Assembly: GCF_000147075.1 (NCBI RefSeq)
Contig: NC_014484.1
Location: forward strand, 1,009,501 to 1,073,500
Direction: 5' to 3'
Length of the DNA stretch: 64,000 bases
DNA from: Spirochaeta thermophila DSM 6192
GTDB taxonomy: Bacteria > Spirochaetota > Spirochaetia > Winmispirales > Winmispiraceae
Every line of letters starts with the position of its first letter. The first letter of the stretch is position 1. The position numbers were made by a program, and so were the translations under genes. Of this stretch, positions 51,683-62,190 are shown in pieces. The notes under the pieces are model-generated. The model was not told the origin of the DNA. It searched no databases and saw nothing but the letters and a program-made list of their open reading frames with translations.

Positions 51683-52765
51683 CTACGGCCGCTTTCTCCC
51701 GACGTGCCGGAGGGCCCGGATGAGGAGGGCGTTGTCGCGGGCCGTTCTCGTCCCTATGCGTATGTAGGAAGGAAGCCCGAAGGACGAGCAGTCCCTCACC
51801 ACCACTCCCAGTGTCTGGAGGGCTGCGGTGATCCCGGAGGAGTCTCCCACGTGTGAGAGAAAGAAGTTGCACTCCGAGGGTATGGTGGGATATCCGAGGG
51901 ACTCGATGGCGTGGCGGAGATCACGGGCGAGGTTGCGGGCGGCCCGCCATTGCCTGGCGAAGACATCCGTGATCCGGATGGCGGCACGGCCCGCCTCCTG
52001 GGCAGGGATGTTCACCGACCAGGGGGGTTGCGCCTTCTTGAGGGTGGAGATGATGTCCGGATGGGCGACGATGTAGCCCAGGCGTAGGGGAGTCAGGAGA
52101 TAGTCCTTGGTCATGGATCGGAGTACGGCGAGGTGACCGCTCCGCACGAAGGGTTGGAGCGGCGAAAGGGGGCCCGAGGGGAGGAAGTTGGCGTACGCCT
52201 CGTCGAGGATGAAAAGCGTGCCCGTCGATTCACAGACCGAGAGGATTTCGCGCACCTGTTCCTGGGTGAGGTGTGTGGCGGTGGGGTTGTTGGGGCTGCC
52301 GATCCAGAGGAGCCGGGGGCGGATCCTACGGATGTCGTCCTCGAGACGTTCCGTGTGGAGCCCGAAGAGGGCTCTCTCCTCGAGGCGATGATGGTGGACA
52401 CGTGCTTCCATGAGCAGTGCAGCCCGCTCGTATTCCTGATACGTGGGAGACACGATGAGGACGGAATCCCCCGGCGAAAGATAGCAGAGGGAGAGCAGGA
52501 GTATCCCCTCGGAGGTACCGTTGAGGGCCATCAGCCAATCGCTCGGGACGGACAGGTGGGTGCTGAGGGCGTCGATGAGGAGGGCCGCGGCGGTGTCCGG
52601 ATACGCGTGACGTATGCCCCGGATGACCGCACGCCGTATCACCCGAGGGATGGGGAAGGGATTGAGGTTCACGCTGAAGTCGAGGAGGCGTGAGGATCCT
52701 CCATGGAGTCCTCCGTGGATGATCCGTGGAACGTCCTGGAGCGCCTTGCGAGGTGTGATGCTCAT
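51683..52765 (-). CDS. Class I/II PLP aminotransferase (HisC/CobD-like)
   Basis: A 360-residue PLP enzyme. An opening HGGLHGGSSRLLDFSVNLNP is typical of CobD/HisC-like proteins, ALNGTSEGILLLSLCYLSPG is the cofactor-phosphate loop, ILDEAYANF (Asp188, Tyr191) and SMTKDYLLTPLRLGY with the PLP lysine at about residue 220 are present. CobD decarboxylates threonine phosphate in cobalamin synthesis; HisC transaminates histidinol phosphate. No cob or his genes are nearby, so the substrate is undetermined. Confidence 0.85.
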   Translation of the reverse strand: MSITPRKALQDVPRIIHGGLHGGSSRLLDFSVNLNPFPIPRVIRRAVIRGIRHAYPDTAAALLIDALSTHLSVPSDWLMALNGTSEGILLLSLCYLSPGDSVLIVSPTYQEYERAALLMEARVHHHRLEERALFGLHTERLEDDIRRIRPRLLWIGSPNNPTATHLTQEQVREILSVCESTGTLFILDEAYANFLPSGPLSPLQPFVRSGHLAVLRSMTKDYLLTPLRLGYIVAHPDIISTLKKAQPPWSVNIPAQEAGRAAIRITDVFARQWRAARNLARDLRHAIESLGYPTIPSECNFFLSHVGDSSGITAALQTLGVVVRDCSSFGLPSYIRIGTRTARDNALLIRALRHVGRKRP

Positions 52766-52845
52766 ACGCCAACGATACCACAGGGGAGATGTGATGGAAA
52801 TACGGGGGTGGTCTTCATTCGCGGATGGGGATATACTCCTGTATC

Positions 52846-53229
52846 GTGAGGAGAGTGCGGATCGTCCTTCTCCTGATGCTCATAGCGGGATCGGTGGCCG
52901 GCCTCGAGGGTACCACTGGATCTCCGTTCACCGACAAGGGGCGTCACTTCTGCATGGGAGCGGGACTCACCCTGCTCGGTGGAGGCATGGGAGCGCTTTG
53001 GGATGGAACTGGGCTCCCTCTGGGGGCGGGGATGGGGATCGGTGCGGCGATCGGGAAAGAGGTGTGGGACGGGCTCTCGGGGGGCGATGTGGAGTGGCGG
53101 GATGTGGTGGCGACCTGGATGGGGGTGGCCTGGGCCGCCTGTGCATGGGGGATGGCGGAGGGGGATGCCCGACCGGATGGTCTCGCCCTCATGGGGGGTG
53201 TACTGGTCCTTACCGCGGCTCTGTGGTAA
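52846..53229 (+). CDS. Small membrane protein, YfiM-like
   Basis: About 127 residues from the GTG at 52846; an ATG at 52825 lies before a TATACT box at 52832-52837, which favours the GTG. The protein has a hydrophobic N-terminus (IVLLLMLIAGSVAG), then DKGRHFCMGAGLTLLGGGMG and AAIGKEVWDGLSGGDVEWRD, which resemble YfiM/DUF2279 proteins with a membrane-embedded His/Glu pair. Function unknown. Confidence 0.6.
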   Translation: MRRVRIVLLLMLIAGSVAGLEGTTGSPFTDKGRHFCMGAGLTLLGGGMGALWDGTGLPLGAGMGIGAAIGKEVWDGLSGGDVEWRDVVATWMGVAWAACAWGMAEGDARPDGLALMGGVLVLTAALW

Positions 53230-53263
53230 ACCTACGAAAAACGGTATCGCGGAGGGAGGATTC

Positions 53264-53836
53264 ATGTATCACGTACGAACGGTGGCTGTCTTCTGCGGGG
53301 CTTCCGAGGGGAGAGCGGACGGGTATAGACGGCTCGCGGAGCGGGTGGGCGAGGTGCTTGCGGAGGAGGGTCTTGAACTCATATACGGTGGTGGGGACGT
53401 GGGGCTCATGGGAGCGGTGGCTCGGGGCGCACTGCGGAAAGGAGGGCGGGTCACCGGAGTGCTCCCCCGGTTCATGGAGGGATGGGTGGAGCGGATGGAG
53501 GGAGTGACGTATGTGGTGGTGGGGGGGATGGCCGAACGGAAGGTATTCATGGAGGAGAAGGCGGACGGATTCGTGGTGCTTCCGGGCGGGATCGGTACCA
53601 TGGACGAGTTCTTCGAGGTGTACACCCTCCTCCAGCTGGAACAGCATGCGAAACCTGTCATGCTCCTCAACTTCCAGGGGTTCTACGACCCTCTCCTCTC
53701 ACTCATCGAGAGGATGGTGGAAGAAGGCTTTCTCAAAGCCTCTTTCAGGGATCTCCTGTGTGTGAGTGAACGCCCAGAGGACATCCATGCCGTGTTCAGC
53801 GCGTGGAATCCGCCCCGTATGCGAGGAACGGGATGA
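53264..53836 (+). CDS. LOG family (lysine decarboxylase-like) nucleotide phosphoribohydrolase
   Basis: A 190-residue protein with the LOG family pattern: VAVFCGASEGRADGYRRLAE, ELIYGGGDVGLMGAVARGAL, MAERKVFMEEKADGFVVLPG and GGIGTMDEFFEVY. These enzymes release the base from nucleoside 5'-monophosphates (cytokinin-type in plants; general nucleotide salvage in bacteria). The start at 53264 has ggagggagg upstream. It overlaps the DUF434 gene with ATGA. Confidence 0.88.
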   Translation: MYHVRTVAVFCGASEGRADGYRRLAERVGEVLAEEGLELIYGGGDVGLMGAVARGALRKGGRVTGVLPRFMEGWVERMEGVTYVVVGGMAERKVFMEEKADGFVVLPGGIGTMDEFFEVYTLLQLEQHAKPVMLLNFQGFYDPLLSLIERMVEEGFLKASFRDLLCVSERPEDIHAVFSAWNPPRMRGTG

Positions 53837-54552
53837 ACGATGCGTTCGAGGATCTCTTTTCCCCTGCCTTTCTCGAAGCGGCACGGGACTATCTCTGGCT
53901 GCTCGACAGAGGTTATCCCGAAGGGGATGTGGCGAGGCTCGTGGGGAATCGATTCCGCCTCTCCCGGGATCAACGGATGATCCTTTACCGCGGCGTGTTG
54001 CCGAGTTCCGTCTCCAAGGCCCACAGGGAAAAGCAGGTGCCTCTCGTGCGGATCCTGGAAAGGGGGAGCCTCCTCGTGGACGGATACAACATACTCCTCA
54101 CCCTCCTCACGTATCGCCTCGGCAGGCCTGTCTTTCTTTCCACTGACGGTTTCCTCAGGGATATAGGCGGCATCCACGGTCATATCCACCACGTGAAGAT
54201 TCTCGAGGAGGTGGTGGAAGCCCTTTTCTCCTTCTTCGAGACCGAGCTCCCCGGGGTGGGAATCCGCATCCTCCTCGACAGACCGGTCTCCCATAGCGGA
54301 GACCTGGCTTCCGCTCTTCAACGACGTTTCGATGTCCGAGGACTTGCAGGCGAGGTCTCGGTGTGTGATTCTGCGGATTACGAATTGAAGCGTGCCGGTG
54401 TGCTCATCGCGACGAGTGATTCCGCCGTCCTCTCCCGTGCAGGGGAGGCGTTCGATCTCGCCTTTCACGTGCTCTCTTACAGGTACCACCCGAAGAGACT
54501 CCCTGATCTTGGCAGGTTGCTCTCTCTCGAAAGGAAAGGGTCTTCCTCTTGA
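53833..54552 (+). CDS. DUF434-type protein
   Basis: A 239-residue protein starting MNDAFEDLFSPAFLEAARDY. Motifs such as FLEAARDYLWLLDRGYPEGD, LLVDGYNILLTL and the DRPVSHSGDLA segment agree with the DUF434 family, thought to be RNA-associated or nuclease-like, but its activity is unknown to me. Coupled to the LOG gene by an ATGA overlap. The phoH promoter begins at its last codons. Confidence 0.75.
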   Translation: MNDAFEDLFSPAFLEAARDYLWLLDRGYPEGDVARLVGNRFRLSRDQRMILYRGVLPSSVSKAHREKQVPLVRILERGSLLVDGYNILLTLLTYRLGRPVFLSTDGFLRDIGGIHGHIHHVKILEEVVEALFSFFETELPGVGIRILLDRPVSHSGDLASALQRRFDVRGLAGEVSVCDSADYELKRAGVLIATSDSAVLSRAGEAFDLAFHVLSYRYHPKRLPDLGRLLSLERKGSSS

Positions 54553-54577
54553 CGGGGTGAGCGCTTCTGCCTACTAT
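54549..54577 (+). promoter_or_regulatory. Promoter of phoH operon
   Basis: TTGACG, 17 bases, TACTAT (54572-54577), starting near 54584, about 11 bases before the phoH ATG. The same TACTAT -10 drives tRNA-Val. Confidence 0.6.
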
Positions 54578-54594
54578 GTAGGATCAAACAGAAG

Positions 54595-55566
54595 ATGGTA
54601 AACGAGCGATCCAAAAAGGGTTACACCATCGTCGTCGAGGACAACGCCCTCCTCGCAGGGATATGTGGGACACACGACGAAAACCTCGTGCTTTTCGAGC
54701 ACATCCTGGGTGCGCCCATCCGCACGAGGGGCAACGAGATCACCATCCTTTCCGACGATGCCGGGAAGATCCGCGCCCTCAAAAAAGTGGTGGAGGAACT
54801 CCGCTACCACGTGCAAAGAGGACATCTCCCGGGAAGATATCTCATAGAGTCCCTCTTCGATTCGGCCTTCAGAGATGCGGAGGAGGAGACCCAGCTCCTC
54901 AAGGATGTCTCCATCTCCATACGAGGGGGACAGACCACCATCTTCCCCCGAACTTACAATCAGGCGGTGTACATCCAGGCGATGCGGGAGCATACTATGG
55001 TCTTCGCCATAGGACCTGCGGGTACGGGGAAGACCTTCCTGGCGGTGGCCCATGCCCTCGAGGAGCTCATCTCGCGGAAACGAAAGAAACTGGTGCTCAC
55101 CCGTCCGGTGGTGGAGGCAGGAGAGCGCCTCGGATTCCTTCCCGGTGACCTCCTCCAGAAGATCAATCCCTATCTCAAGCCGCTCTACGATGCCATCGAT
55201 GCCCTCATCCCCCTCGAGATGTACCAGAAGATGGAGGAACAACGGATGATCGAGATCATTCCTCTGGCGTATATGAGGGGGAGGAGTCTCGACAACAGTT
55301 ACATCATCCTCGACGAGGCCCAGAACACCACCAGGGAACAGATGAAGATGTTCCTCACCCGGCTCGGTCAGAATTCGAAGGCGGTGATAACGGGTGACGT
55401 GACCCAGATAGATCTGCCCGACCCCGGAAGGTCCGGGCTCCTCCATGCGGAATCCATCCTGCAGGGGATAGACGAGATACGGTTCTCCTACTTCACGCGG
55501 GAGGATGTGGTGCGGAATCCCCTTGTCAAGAAGATCATAGAGGCATATGAAAGAGACCCCTCGTAG
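54595..55566 (+). CDS. phoH: PhoH-like ATPase (YbeZ)
   Basis: A 323-residue ATPase with an N-terminal KH-like part, Walker A GPAGTGKT at about 140-147, Walker B YIILDEAQNT and the terminal DLPDPGRSGLLHA element. PhoH/YbeZ works next to YbeY in RNA processing and ribosome maturation. Here it starts the operon phoH-pgpH-ybeY-corC-like, the usual order in many bacteria. Confidence 0.93.
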   Translation: MVNERSKKGYTIVVEDNALLAGICGTHDENLVLFEHILGAPIRTRGNEITILSDDAGKIRALKKVVEELRYHVQRGHLPGRYLIESLFDSAFRDAEEETQLLKDVSISIRGGQTTIFPRTYNQAVYIQAMREHTMVFAIGPAGTGKTFLAVAHALEELISRKRKKLVLTRPVVEAGERLGFLPGDLLQKINPYLKPLYDAIDALIPLEMYQKMEEQRMIEIIPLAYMRGRSLDNSYIILDEAQNTTREQMKMFLTRLGQNSKAVITGDVTQIDLPDPGRSGLLHAESILQGIDEIRFSYFTREDVVRNPLVKKIIEAYERDPS

Positions 55567-57787
55567 CCCATTCCTCTCGTTTCTTTTTCGGGTGGTGGGA
55601 CGGCTTCGACGTCTCCCGCTGGATGTCCTCTGGGGCGCGGCCGTCGTGCTTTGTCTCTCTCTCATCCAGGTGGGAGGGTTGCGTGTGCTCGACCTTCTCG
55701 AGCGTCCTTCATACGACGACTTCGAGGTGGGCAGAGTGGCGGAGCGGGATGTGGTGCTGGACCGTGATGTGGTGGTGGTGGACGAGAAGGCCACTGCGAT
55801 AAGGCTCAGCGCCATGGAGAGACTGGTTCCCCCTGTCTTCGTCCTCGACAGGAAGGTCACGGAGATCATGCAGAGGGAGTTCGCCGCTGTACGGGAGCTC
55901 GTCCTGGATCCTGCGTCCAGGGGGCCTTCTTCCGAGGCGGATGTGAAGGGGGCGTACTTCCGTTTCCAAGCGCGACTCCCGGGGATGCTCTCTGAAGAGG
56001 AGTTCACGCTCCTGTTCGAAGCGGCCGCACATCCTCGATGGAGGGAGGCCCTCTCCTCCCTCATGCAGCGGGTGGAGGAACAGGGTGTGTTCAGACTCCC
56101 GGATTCGGAAGTGCTCGGGTACGCGGATACCGTGGAACTCCGCATCCCTTCAGAAGGCGAGACCTTCCGGGCCCTCTCCCGGAGTATGGGAGACGTTCTC
56201 ACGAGATCCCGGCTTTCCGAGGTGATCGAGGAGTACCGGACCAAGTATGGGTTTACGGATCGGGAGGTGGAGGCTCTCGAGCTGTTCGTCTCGAGGTTCA
56301 TCCGGGAAAACGTGGTGTATGACAGGAGGGCATCGGAAGAGAAGCGCGATGCAATATTGAGCAATGTGGAACCCGTAGTGCGCGAGTTCAAGAAGGGCGA
56401 CGTGATCGTGAGGAAGGGATTCGTGCTCACAGAGGACGATGTGGCCACTCTCAACTTGCTCAAGAGATACCGCGTCTTTACGGTCCCCCGTTCGTTTCTC
56501 TGGGAGTTCGTCTTTTCATCGGCGGTCCTCTTCCTGGGATTCCTCCTCCTCCGCATGGCTCCCGATCTCCAGTCCAGCGCTGCCGCAGGGTTCTGGAGGT
56601 TCTTTTCCGCCCTCCTCGTCCTTCTCATCCTCCTTGGGTTCGGACTTCGGATCCTCTTCCCCCCTCCAGAGGGCGTCTCTCCCGGAGTGCTTCTCCTCCT
56701 CCCGGTCTGCGCCCTGTTCCTCCCCGTGTTCTGGGGCCGTGAGCGATCGCTTCTTGCCGTGGGATTCCTGTCTGTCTTCTTCCTTCCTTTTTTCGGGTTC
56801 GATATGCATGCCTATCTCTTCTCGCTCGCCATGGGTATGGGTGGAGTGCTTCTCGTGCACGGGGTGAGACAACGCATGGATCTCATCCGGTCCTCCCTGA
56901 TCCTCACTGTGGTGAGCATTCCCGTCACCGGGGTGCTCGGAGGGCTCGCTTCCCTCTCTCTCACGGATGTGGGGACGTTCATGGGATATGGTGCGGCGAA
57001 CGTCCTCGTTTCGGGGATGCTCGTCACCATGCTCCTCCCGCTCATCGAGCACCTCCTCAACGCGCCTACGAGGTTCCGACTCCTGGAACTCTCGGATCTC
57101 AACACACCCCTCCTCAAACGGATGCTCGCCGTAGCCCCGGGTACCTACAGCCACAGCATGATGGTCGCCCAGTTGGCCGAGGCCGCTGCAGAGGTGGTGG
57201 GGGCCAACCCCCTTCTCGCGCGGGTGGGTTCCTACTACCACGACATAGGGAAGATCGAACAGCCAGAGTACTTCGTGGAGAATCAACGAGGAACGAATCG
57301 ACACGACGACCTCAATCCTTCGCTCTCCTCCGCGGTCATCAAGGCTCATGCAAAGCGGGGGGTGGAGATCGCGAAGAAGATGGGGTTTCCACAGGCGGTG
57401 ATCGATATCATCGCCCAGCACCACGGAGACGATCTCATCAAGTACTTCTATCAGGAGGCCGTAAAGAAGAACGGGGGCGAGGTGAGTAGGGAGGACTACT
57501 CGTATTCAGGAGATCGGCCTCTCACCAGAGAAGCGGCCATCGTGATGTTGGCCGATGCAGTGGAGGCTGCGGTACGCGCCCTCTCGGGCAAACCTTCGCA
57601 TGCAGCCATCGAGAAGCGGGTGCACGCGGTCATCTTCGAGAAGTTGAAGAACGGCCAACTCGACGACGCCCCTCTCACCATCAAGGACCTCACCCGCATA
57701 GAGGAGACGTTCGTGAGAATCCTTGCCGCCAGCGTCCATACGAGGATAGAATATCCCGATACGAAGAAGGATCCCCGGAGTGAGTGA
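55547..57787 (+). CDS. pgpH: 7TM-HD family phosphodiesterase (PgpH-like)
   Basis: A 746-residue protein. One N-terminal helix is followed by an extracytoplasmic 7TMR-HDED domain, a block of about seven membrane helices (about 320-500) and a C-terminal HD domain with GSYYHDIGKIEQPEYFVENQ (His565, Asp566) and QHHGDDLIKYF. Members hydrolyse c-di-AMP. The ATG lies 20 bases inside phoH; the ybeY GTG overlaps its end. The family and order (phoH-pgpH-ybeY) are well established. Confidence 0.92.
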   Translation: MKETPRSPFLSFLFRVVGRLRRLPLDVLWGAAVVLCLSLIQVGGLRVLDLLERPSYDDFEVGRVAERDVVLDRDVVVVDEKATAIRLSAMERLVPPVFVLDRKVTEIMQREFAAVRELVLDPASRGPSSEADVKGAYFRFQARLPGMLSEEEFTLLFEAAAHPRWREALSSLMQRVEEQGVFRLPDSEVLGYADTVELRIPSEGETFRALSRSMGDVLTRSRLSEVIEEYRTKYGFTDREVEALELFVSRFIRENVVYDRRASEEKRDAILSNVEPVVREFKKGDVIVRKGFVLTEDDVATLNLLKRYRVFTVPRSFLWEFVFSSAVLFLGFLLLRMAPDLQSSAAAGFWRFFSALLVLLILLGFGLRILFPPPEGVSPGVLLLLPVCALFLPVFWGRERSLLAVGFLSVFFLPFFGFDMHAYLFSLAMGMGGVLLVHGVRQRMDLIRSSLILTVVSIPVTGVLGGLASLSLTDVGTFMGYGAANVLVSGMLVTMLLPLIEHLLNAPTRFRLLELSDLNTPLLKRMLAVAPGTYSHSMMVAQLAEAAAEVVGANPLLARVGSYYHDIGKIEQPEYFVENQRGTNRHDDLNPSLSSAVIKAHAKRGVEIAKKMGFPQAVIDIIAQHHGDDLIKYFYQEAVKKNGGEVSREDYSYSGDRPLTREAAIVMLADAVEAAVRALSGKPSHAAIEKRVHAVIFEKLKNGQLDDAPLTIKDLTRIEETFVRILAASVHTRIEYPDTKKDPRSE

Positions 57788-58226
57788 GATCGTGGTGATA
57801 TGGAAAGATATCCCTCCCTCCCCGTGGCAAGAGGTGGTCGCTTCCTTCGTCGCACGGGTGCTCGAGGAAGTGGGGAAAGAGTCCGGAGACATCGCGGTGG
57901 TGATGTGTTCCGCGGAGTTCATCCAGGAACTCAACAGGACGTTCAGGGGAAAGGACGAACCCACCGACGTGCTTTCCTTCCCCAATTCCGAGGGGGGATC
58001 TCGTATCCAGGGAGATATCGTGATCGCGCCGGAGGTGGTGGTGCATCAAGCCGCTGACTGGGGTGTGCCTGCACATGAGGAGCTTCTGAGGGTGATCCTC
58101 CATGGGCTCCTCCACCTCTCGGGCATGGACCATATGAGCACCGATCCCTCAGAGCCGATGCTCGTATACCAGGAGGACATTCTTTCACGTGTCAAGGAGG
58201 AATACCGGTTTGAAATCCGAACGTAG
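57780..58226 (+). CDS. ybeY: Endoribonuclease YbeY
   Basis: A 148-residue metallo-RNase for rRNA maturation and quality control. The zinc motif HGLLHLSGMDH gives His108, His112 and His118; NRTFRGKDEPTDVLSFP is the other conserved block. GTG start overlapping pgpH by eight bases. The 3' end overlaps the following gene. Confidence 0.95.
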   Translation: MSEIVVIWKDIPPSPWQEVVASFVARVLEEVGKESGDIAVVMCSAEFIQELNRTFRGKDEPTDVLSFPNSEGGSRIQGDIVIAPEVVVHQAADWGVPAHEELLRVILHGLLHLSGMDHMSTDPSEPMLVYQEDILSRVKEEYRFEIRT

Positions 58227-59019
58227 GGGTTTTTCTCTCTTCTCTCTCTTCGGGCCGAAGAAGAGGGAACAGCCGCCGCCCGAGGTGGAGGCTGAAAAAC
58301 AGGACATGATCAGGGGTATAGAGGAACTCTCCGAGACCACCGTGAAGGAAGTGATGGTCCCCCGTATCGACGTGGTCTTCGTGGACATAGAGAGTCCTCT
58401 GGAGGAGCTGCTCGAAAGGGTCGCCGATTCCGGACATTCCCGTCTCCCGGCATACGAGAAGACGATCGACAACGTGGTGGGGATCCTGTATGTGAAGGAT
58501 CTCCTGAAGCTCCTCGTCAAGAATCAACCCATCGAGATAGGGAAGCTCGTACGGCCCGCCTACTTCATCCCGGAGAGCAAACGCCTCGATGACCTCCTCA
58601 GGGAGATGAAGCGAAGGAGGGTTCACATCGCCATCGTGGTCGACGAGTACGGTGGGGTATCGGGTATCGTATGTCTGGAGGACATCATAGAAGAGATCGT
58701 GGGGGACATACAGGACGAGTTCGACAATGAAGAGGAGGAGGTGGTTCAGCTCGACGAGAGGACCTTCCTCTGTGACGCTCGGATCCTCCTCGAGGAGCTC
58801 GGCGACATCCTGGGGATCGAACTGGAGAGTCCTGAGACCGACACCCTCGGGGGGTTCGTGTTCGAGCTTCTCGGTAAGATCCCGGTGTGCTATGAACGCG
58901 TGATTTACAACGATATAGAGTTCATCGTGCAGGACCTCGAGGGGCACAAGATCAAGAAGGTGAAGGTGGTGCTCCCGGGAAGGTCGGGCGGAAAGGACGC
59001 GCGGGGGGAGGATGGATGA
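58210..59019 (+). CDS. CBS-pair / CorC_HlyC transporter-associated protein
   Basis: A 269-residue protein with two CBS domains (VMVPRIDVVFVDIESPLEEL, then FIPESKRLDDLLREMKRRRV) and the CorC_HlyC C-terminal domain (LGGFVFELLGKIP). It lacks the membrane DUF21 domain, as in CorC/TlyC. I favour a TTG start at 58210, which has AAGGAGG eight bases upstream, over the GTG at 58189 that has none. It overlaps the end of ybeY and is coupled to the TPR gene by ATGA. Confidence 0.85.
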   Translation: MKSERRGFSLFSLFGPKKREQPPPEVEAEKQDMIRGIEELSETTVKEVMVPRIDVVFVDIESPLEELLERVADSGHSRLPAYEKTIDNVVGILYVKDLLKLLVKNQPIEIGKLVRPAYFIPESKRLDDLLREMKRRRVHIAIVVDEYGGVSGIVCLEDIIEEIVGDIQDEFDNEEEEVVQLDERTFLCDARILLEELGDILGIELESPETDTLGGFVFELLGKIPVCYERVIYNDIEFIVQDLEGHKIKKVKVVLPGRSGGKDARGEDG

Positions 59020-60980
59020 GGTACCGGCTCTTTCTCCTGTTCATGCTGATCGTCTCTCCTCTGGCAGGGGAAGAGACATCCCTCCAGCTTTTCCGACAGG
59101 GGGAAGAGGCCCGGATCCAGGAAGACTACCACAGGGCGATCGAACTCTACCAACAGGCGATCCAGAAGAATCCGGCGTTCGTCCAGGCCTACAAGGGACT
59201 GGCCGAAGCGTACTTCTCCCTCGGTCAGTACGAGGTGGCCCTGGCAGGAGCGGAGAAGGCGAAGAGCCTCGATCCCCGCTCCACCGATAACCACCTCCTC
59301 TATGCACGGTGCCTTCTTGCACTGGGAAGACTCGAAGAGGCCGAGCGGATCTATCGTGACATCCTTTCCCGGGAACCTCAGAACGTGGAGGCCGGCATGG
59401 GGATCGCGGAGCTTTCGCTCGCGAGAGGGCAGGTGGCCTCAGCCCTGAGGGAGTACGAGCGCACCCTCAGGATGTTTCCGGAACACAAGAAGATTCTCAC
59501 CATACTCGCCTTTCTCTACGAGTATAGAGGGGAACGGGACAAGGCCGCTTCGTATCTCGAAGAGGCCCTTCGTCTCTATCCATCGGATCCGGAGGTGCAC
59601 CTCCTCGCCGCCTCCTCCCACCTGAGAAAGGAGGAATGGGACGAGGCCGAGAGGGAGGCCCGACGCGCCCTCACCCTCGATGAGAATGCGGTGGAGGCCT
59701 CCTATCTCCTCGCCCAGGTCGCCACGGGGAAGGGACGGTTTCAAGAGGCACTCGATCACCTCGACGGTTTCCTCGGCGCTCGACCGGATTCCCGGGAGGG
59801 ATGGTACCTCAAAGGCGTGATCCTGGACCGACTCGATCGTCCTGAGGAGAGTCTCAGGGCCTTCCGGGAGGTGTTGGAGCGATATCCCGACGACGAGGTG
59901 GCCCGCTACGCCATGGAGAGGATATTGCTCGAGCGGTTTCCCGTTTCGGCCCCTGAGAGACGAGCGGCGGCGGGCTATCACTTCACGAGAGCAAGGGAAT
60001 ATGCCGAAAAGTTCTATTTTCGGAGGGCCTATCACTTCCTGAGGAGGGGTTTGCGCCTCTTCCCCTACGACGCTGGGGCGAATCTCGAGTTTGCGGAACT
60101 TCAGCGGAGGATGGGATTCCCCCACAAGTACGTGGACAGGCTCGAATTCATGGTCTCTTCCGGCATCGCGGATCAACACGTGGAGGACCGTCTGGAAGTG
60201 GCCCGCCGGATGCTCGAGGAGGACGTCCCTTCCCGTTGGGGGGTGAACCCCTTCGACCTCACCCCTCCCTCCATCGGCATACTCGTGGGGCTTTCCTCCA
60301 GGTCCACAGATCTGCACCCGTTTTCCCTCCCTTACCTCCTCGCCGGGTTGCGTTTCGCATTGGGCGTGGATGAGCGGCTCACGGTCAAGGTGGAGGACGA
60401 CCATCCTCTCTCCTGGGAGGAGGCCTTCGGCCGGGCCAGAGGGGACGGGGCGGACTTTTTCCTCCTCCTCGACTGCGTGGAGACCGACAGGGTGGTAGAG
60501 TGGAGGGCCAGACTCTATCTCGGTTCGAGCGGCCTGCTCAAGAAGGAGTTCAGGATACGGAAGTACGGGAACGACCGCCTGAAAGAATCCCTCCTCCGGG
60601 TGGCCGAGGAAGTCTCTGCAGCCGTTCCTCTCTACGGAACGATCGCGGACCGTAGGTTCTCCTCGGTCCTTCTCAACATAGGACGCGTCCATGGGGTGGA
60701 GGAGGGGATGGAGTTCGTGGTGCTCGATCCTGCTACGGTACGGCTCGAAGGGGTGAGCGGAGGGTTCACCTGGGATCCGGAAGGTGTCCTGGGAAGGGTG
60801 AAGGTCGAGGCGGTGAGCGATCTGGTGAGTGAGGGGAGCCTCACGCTTTCTTCGATATACGACAGGGTGAACCGGGGTGACATGGTGGTGGTTCCCCCTG
60901 TGGCAGAGGCCGAAGAGGAGCAGCCGCCCGCCCCGCCCGACCCTCTCCTCTACCGCATCTTCCAGCTCTTCTTTCCGTGA
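59016..60980 (+). CDS. Exported TPR protein
   Basis: A 654-residue protein. A signal peptide (MRYRLFLLFMLIVSPLAG) is followed by about nine tetratricopeptide repeats (AIELYQQAIQKNPAFVQAYK, ASYLEEALRLYPSDPEVHLL and similar) over residues 20-360, then a beta-rich domain (about 390-640) with conserved VLLNIGRVHGVEEGMEFVVL, a glycine-loop pattern seen in envelope proteins. A Pro/Glu linker precedes the end. Likely a periplasmic scaffold; partner unknown. ATGA start. Confidence 0.82.
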   Translation: MRYRLFLLFMLIVSPLAGEETSLQLFRQGEEARIQEDYHRAIELYQQAIQKNPAFVQAYKGLAEAYFSLGQYEVALAGAEKAKSLDPRSTDNHLLYARCLLALGRLEEAERIYRDILSREPQNVEAGMGIAELSLARGQVASALREYERTLRMFPEHKKILTILAFLYEYRGERDKAASYLEEALRLYPSDPEVHLLAASSHLRKEEWDEAEREARRALTLDENAVEASYLLAQVATGKGRFQEALDHLDGFLGARPDSREGWYLKGVILDRLDRPEESLRAFREVLERYPDDEVARYAMERILLERFPVSAPERRAAAGYHFTRAREYAEKFYFRRAYHFLRRGLRLFPYDAGANLEFAELQRRMGFPHKYVDRLEFMVSSGIADQHVEDRLEVARRMLEEDVPSRWGVNPFDLTPPSIGILVGLSSRSTDLHPFSLPYLLAGLRFALGVDERLTVKVEDDHPLSWEEAFGRARGDGADFFLLLDCVETDRVVEWRARLYLGSSGLLKKEFRIRKYGNDRLKESLLRVAEEVSAAVPLYGTIADRRFSSVLLNIGRVHGVEEGMEFVVLDPATVRLEGVSGGFTWDPEGVLGRVKVEAVSDLVSEGSLTLSSIYDRVNRGDMVVVPPVAEAEEEQPPAPPDPLLYRIFQLFFP

Positions 60981-60989
60981 GAGGGAGCA

Positions 60990-61018
60990 TTGACACGGAA
61001 TGGCGTTTTCCGTATAGT
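60990..61018 (+). promoter_or_regulatory. Promoter of gap
   Basis: TTGACA, 17 bases, TATAGT (61013-61018), starting near 61025. It is a strong sigma70 promoter, fitting a highly expressed glycolytic gene. Confidence 0.8.
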
Positions 61019-61043
61019 CGAATATGTAAAGAATTATCCATAA

Positions 61044-62081
<1,038 letters not shown>

Positions 62082-62089
62082 AACCTATC

Positions 62090-62130
62090 GGGGGACGTCC
62101 CTCCTGGGATGTTCCCCGCGTTCCTTTTTT
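62090..62130 (+). terminator. Intercistronic terminator between gap and pgk
   Basis: GGGGGACGTCCC (62090-62101) and GGGATGTTCCCC (62106-62117) make a 12-bp stem with two G-U pairs and a TCCT loop, followed by GCGTTCC and a T-rich tail. It should lower pgk-tpiA transcription relative to gap. Confidence 0.75.
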
Positions 62131-62190
62131 CTTTATGTTTTCGTGCGCCATGAAGCGCGCATGTCCATTTCCGAGAGAGGAGGGAACACC

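Noticed and set aside
54574-56628. Long minus-strand open frame (684 residues) opposite phoH and pgpH
   Set aside because: It is antisense to two clear genes, has low-complexity composition, no motif and no ribosome binding site; long antisense frames are expected in GC-rich DNA.
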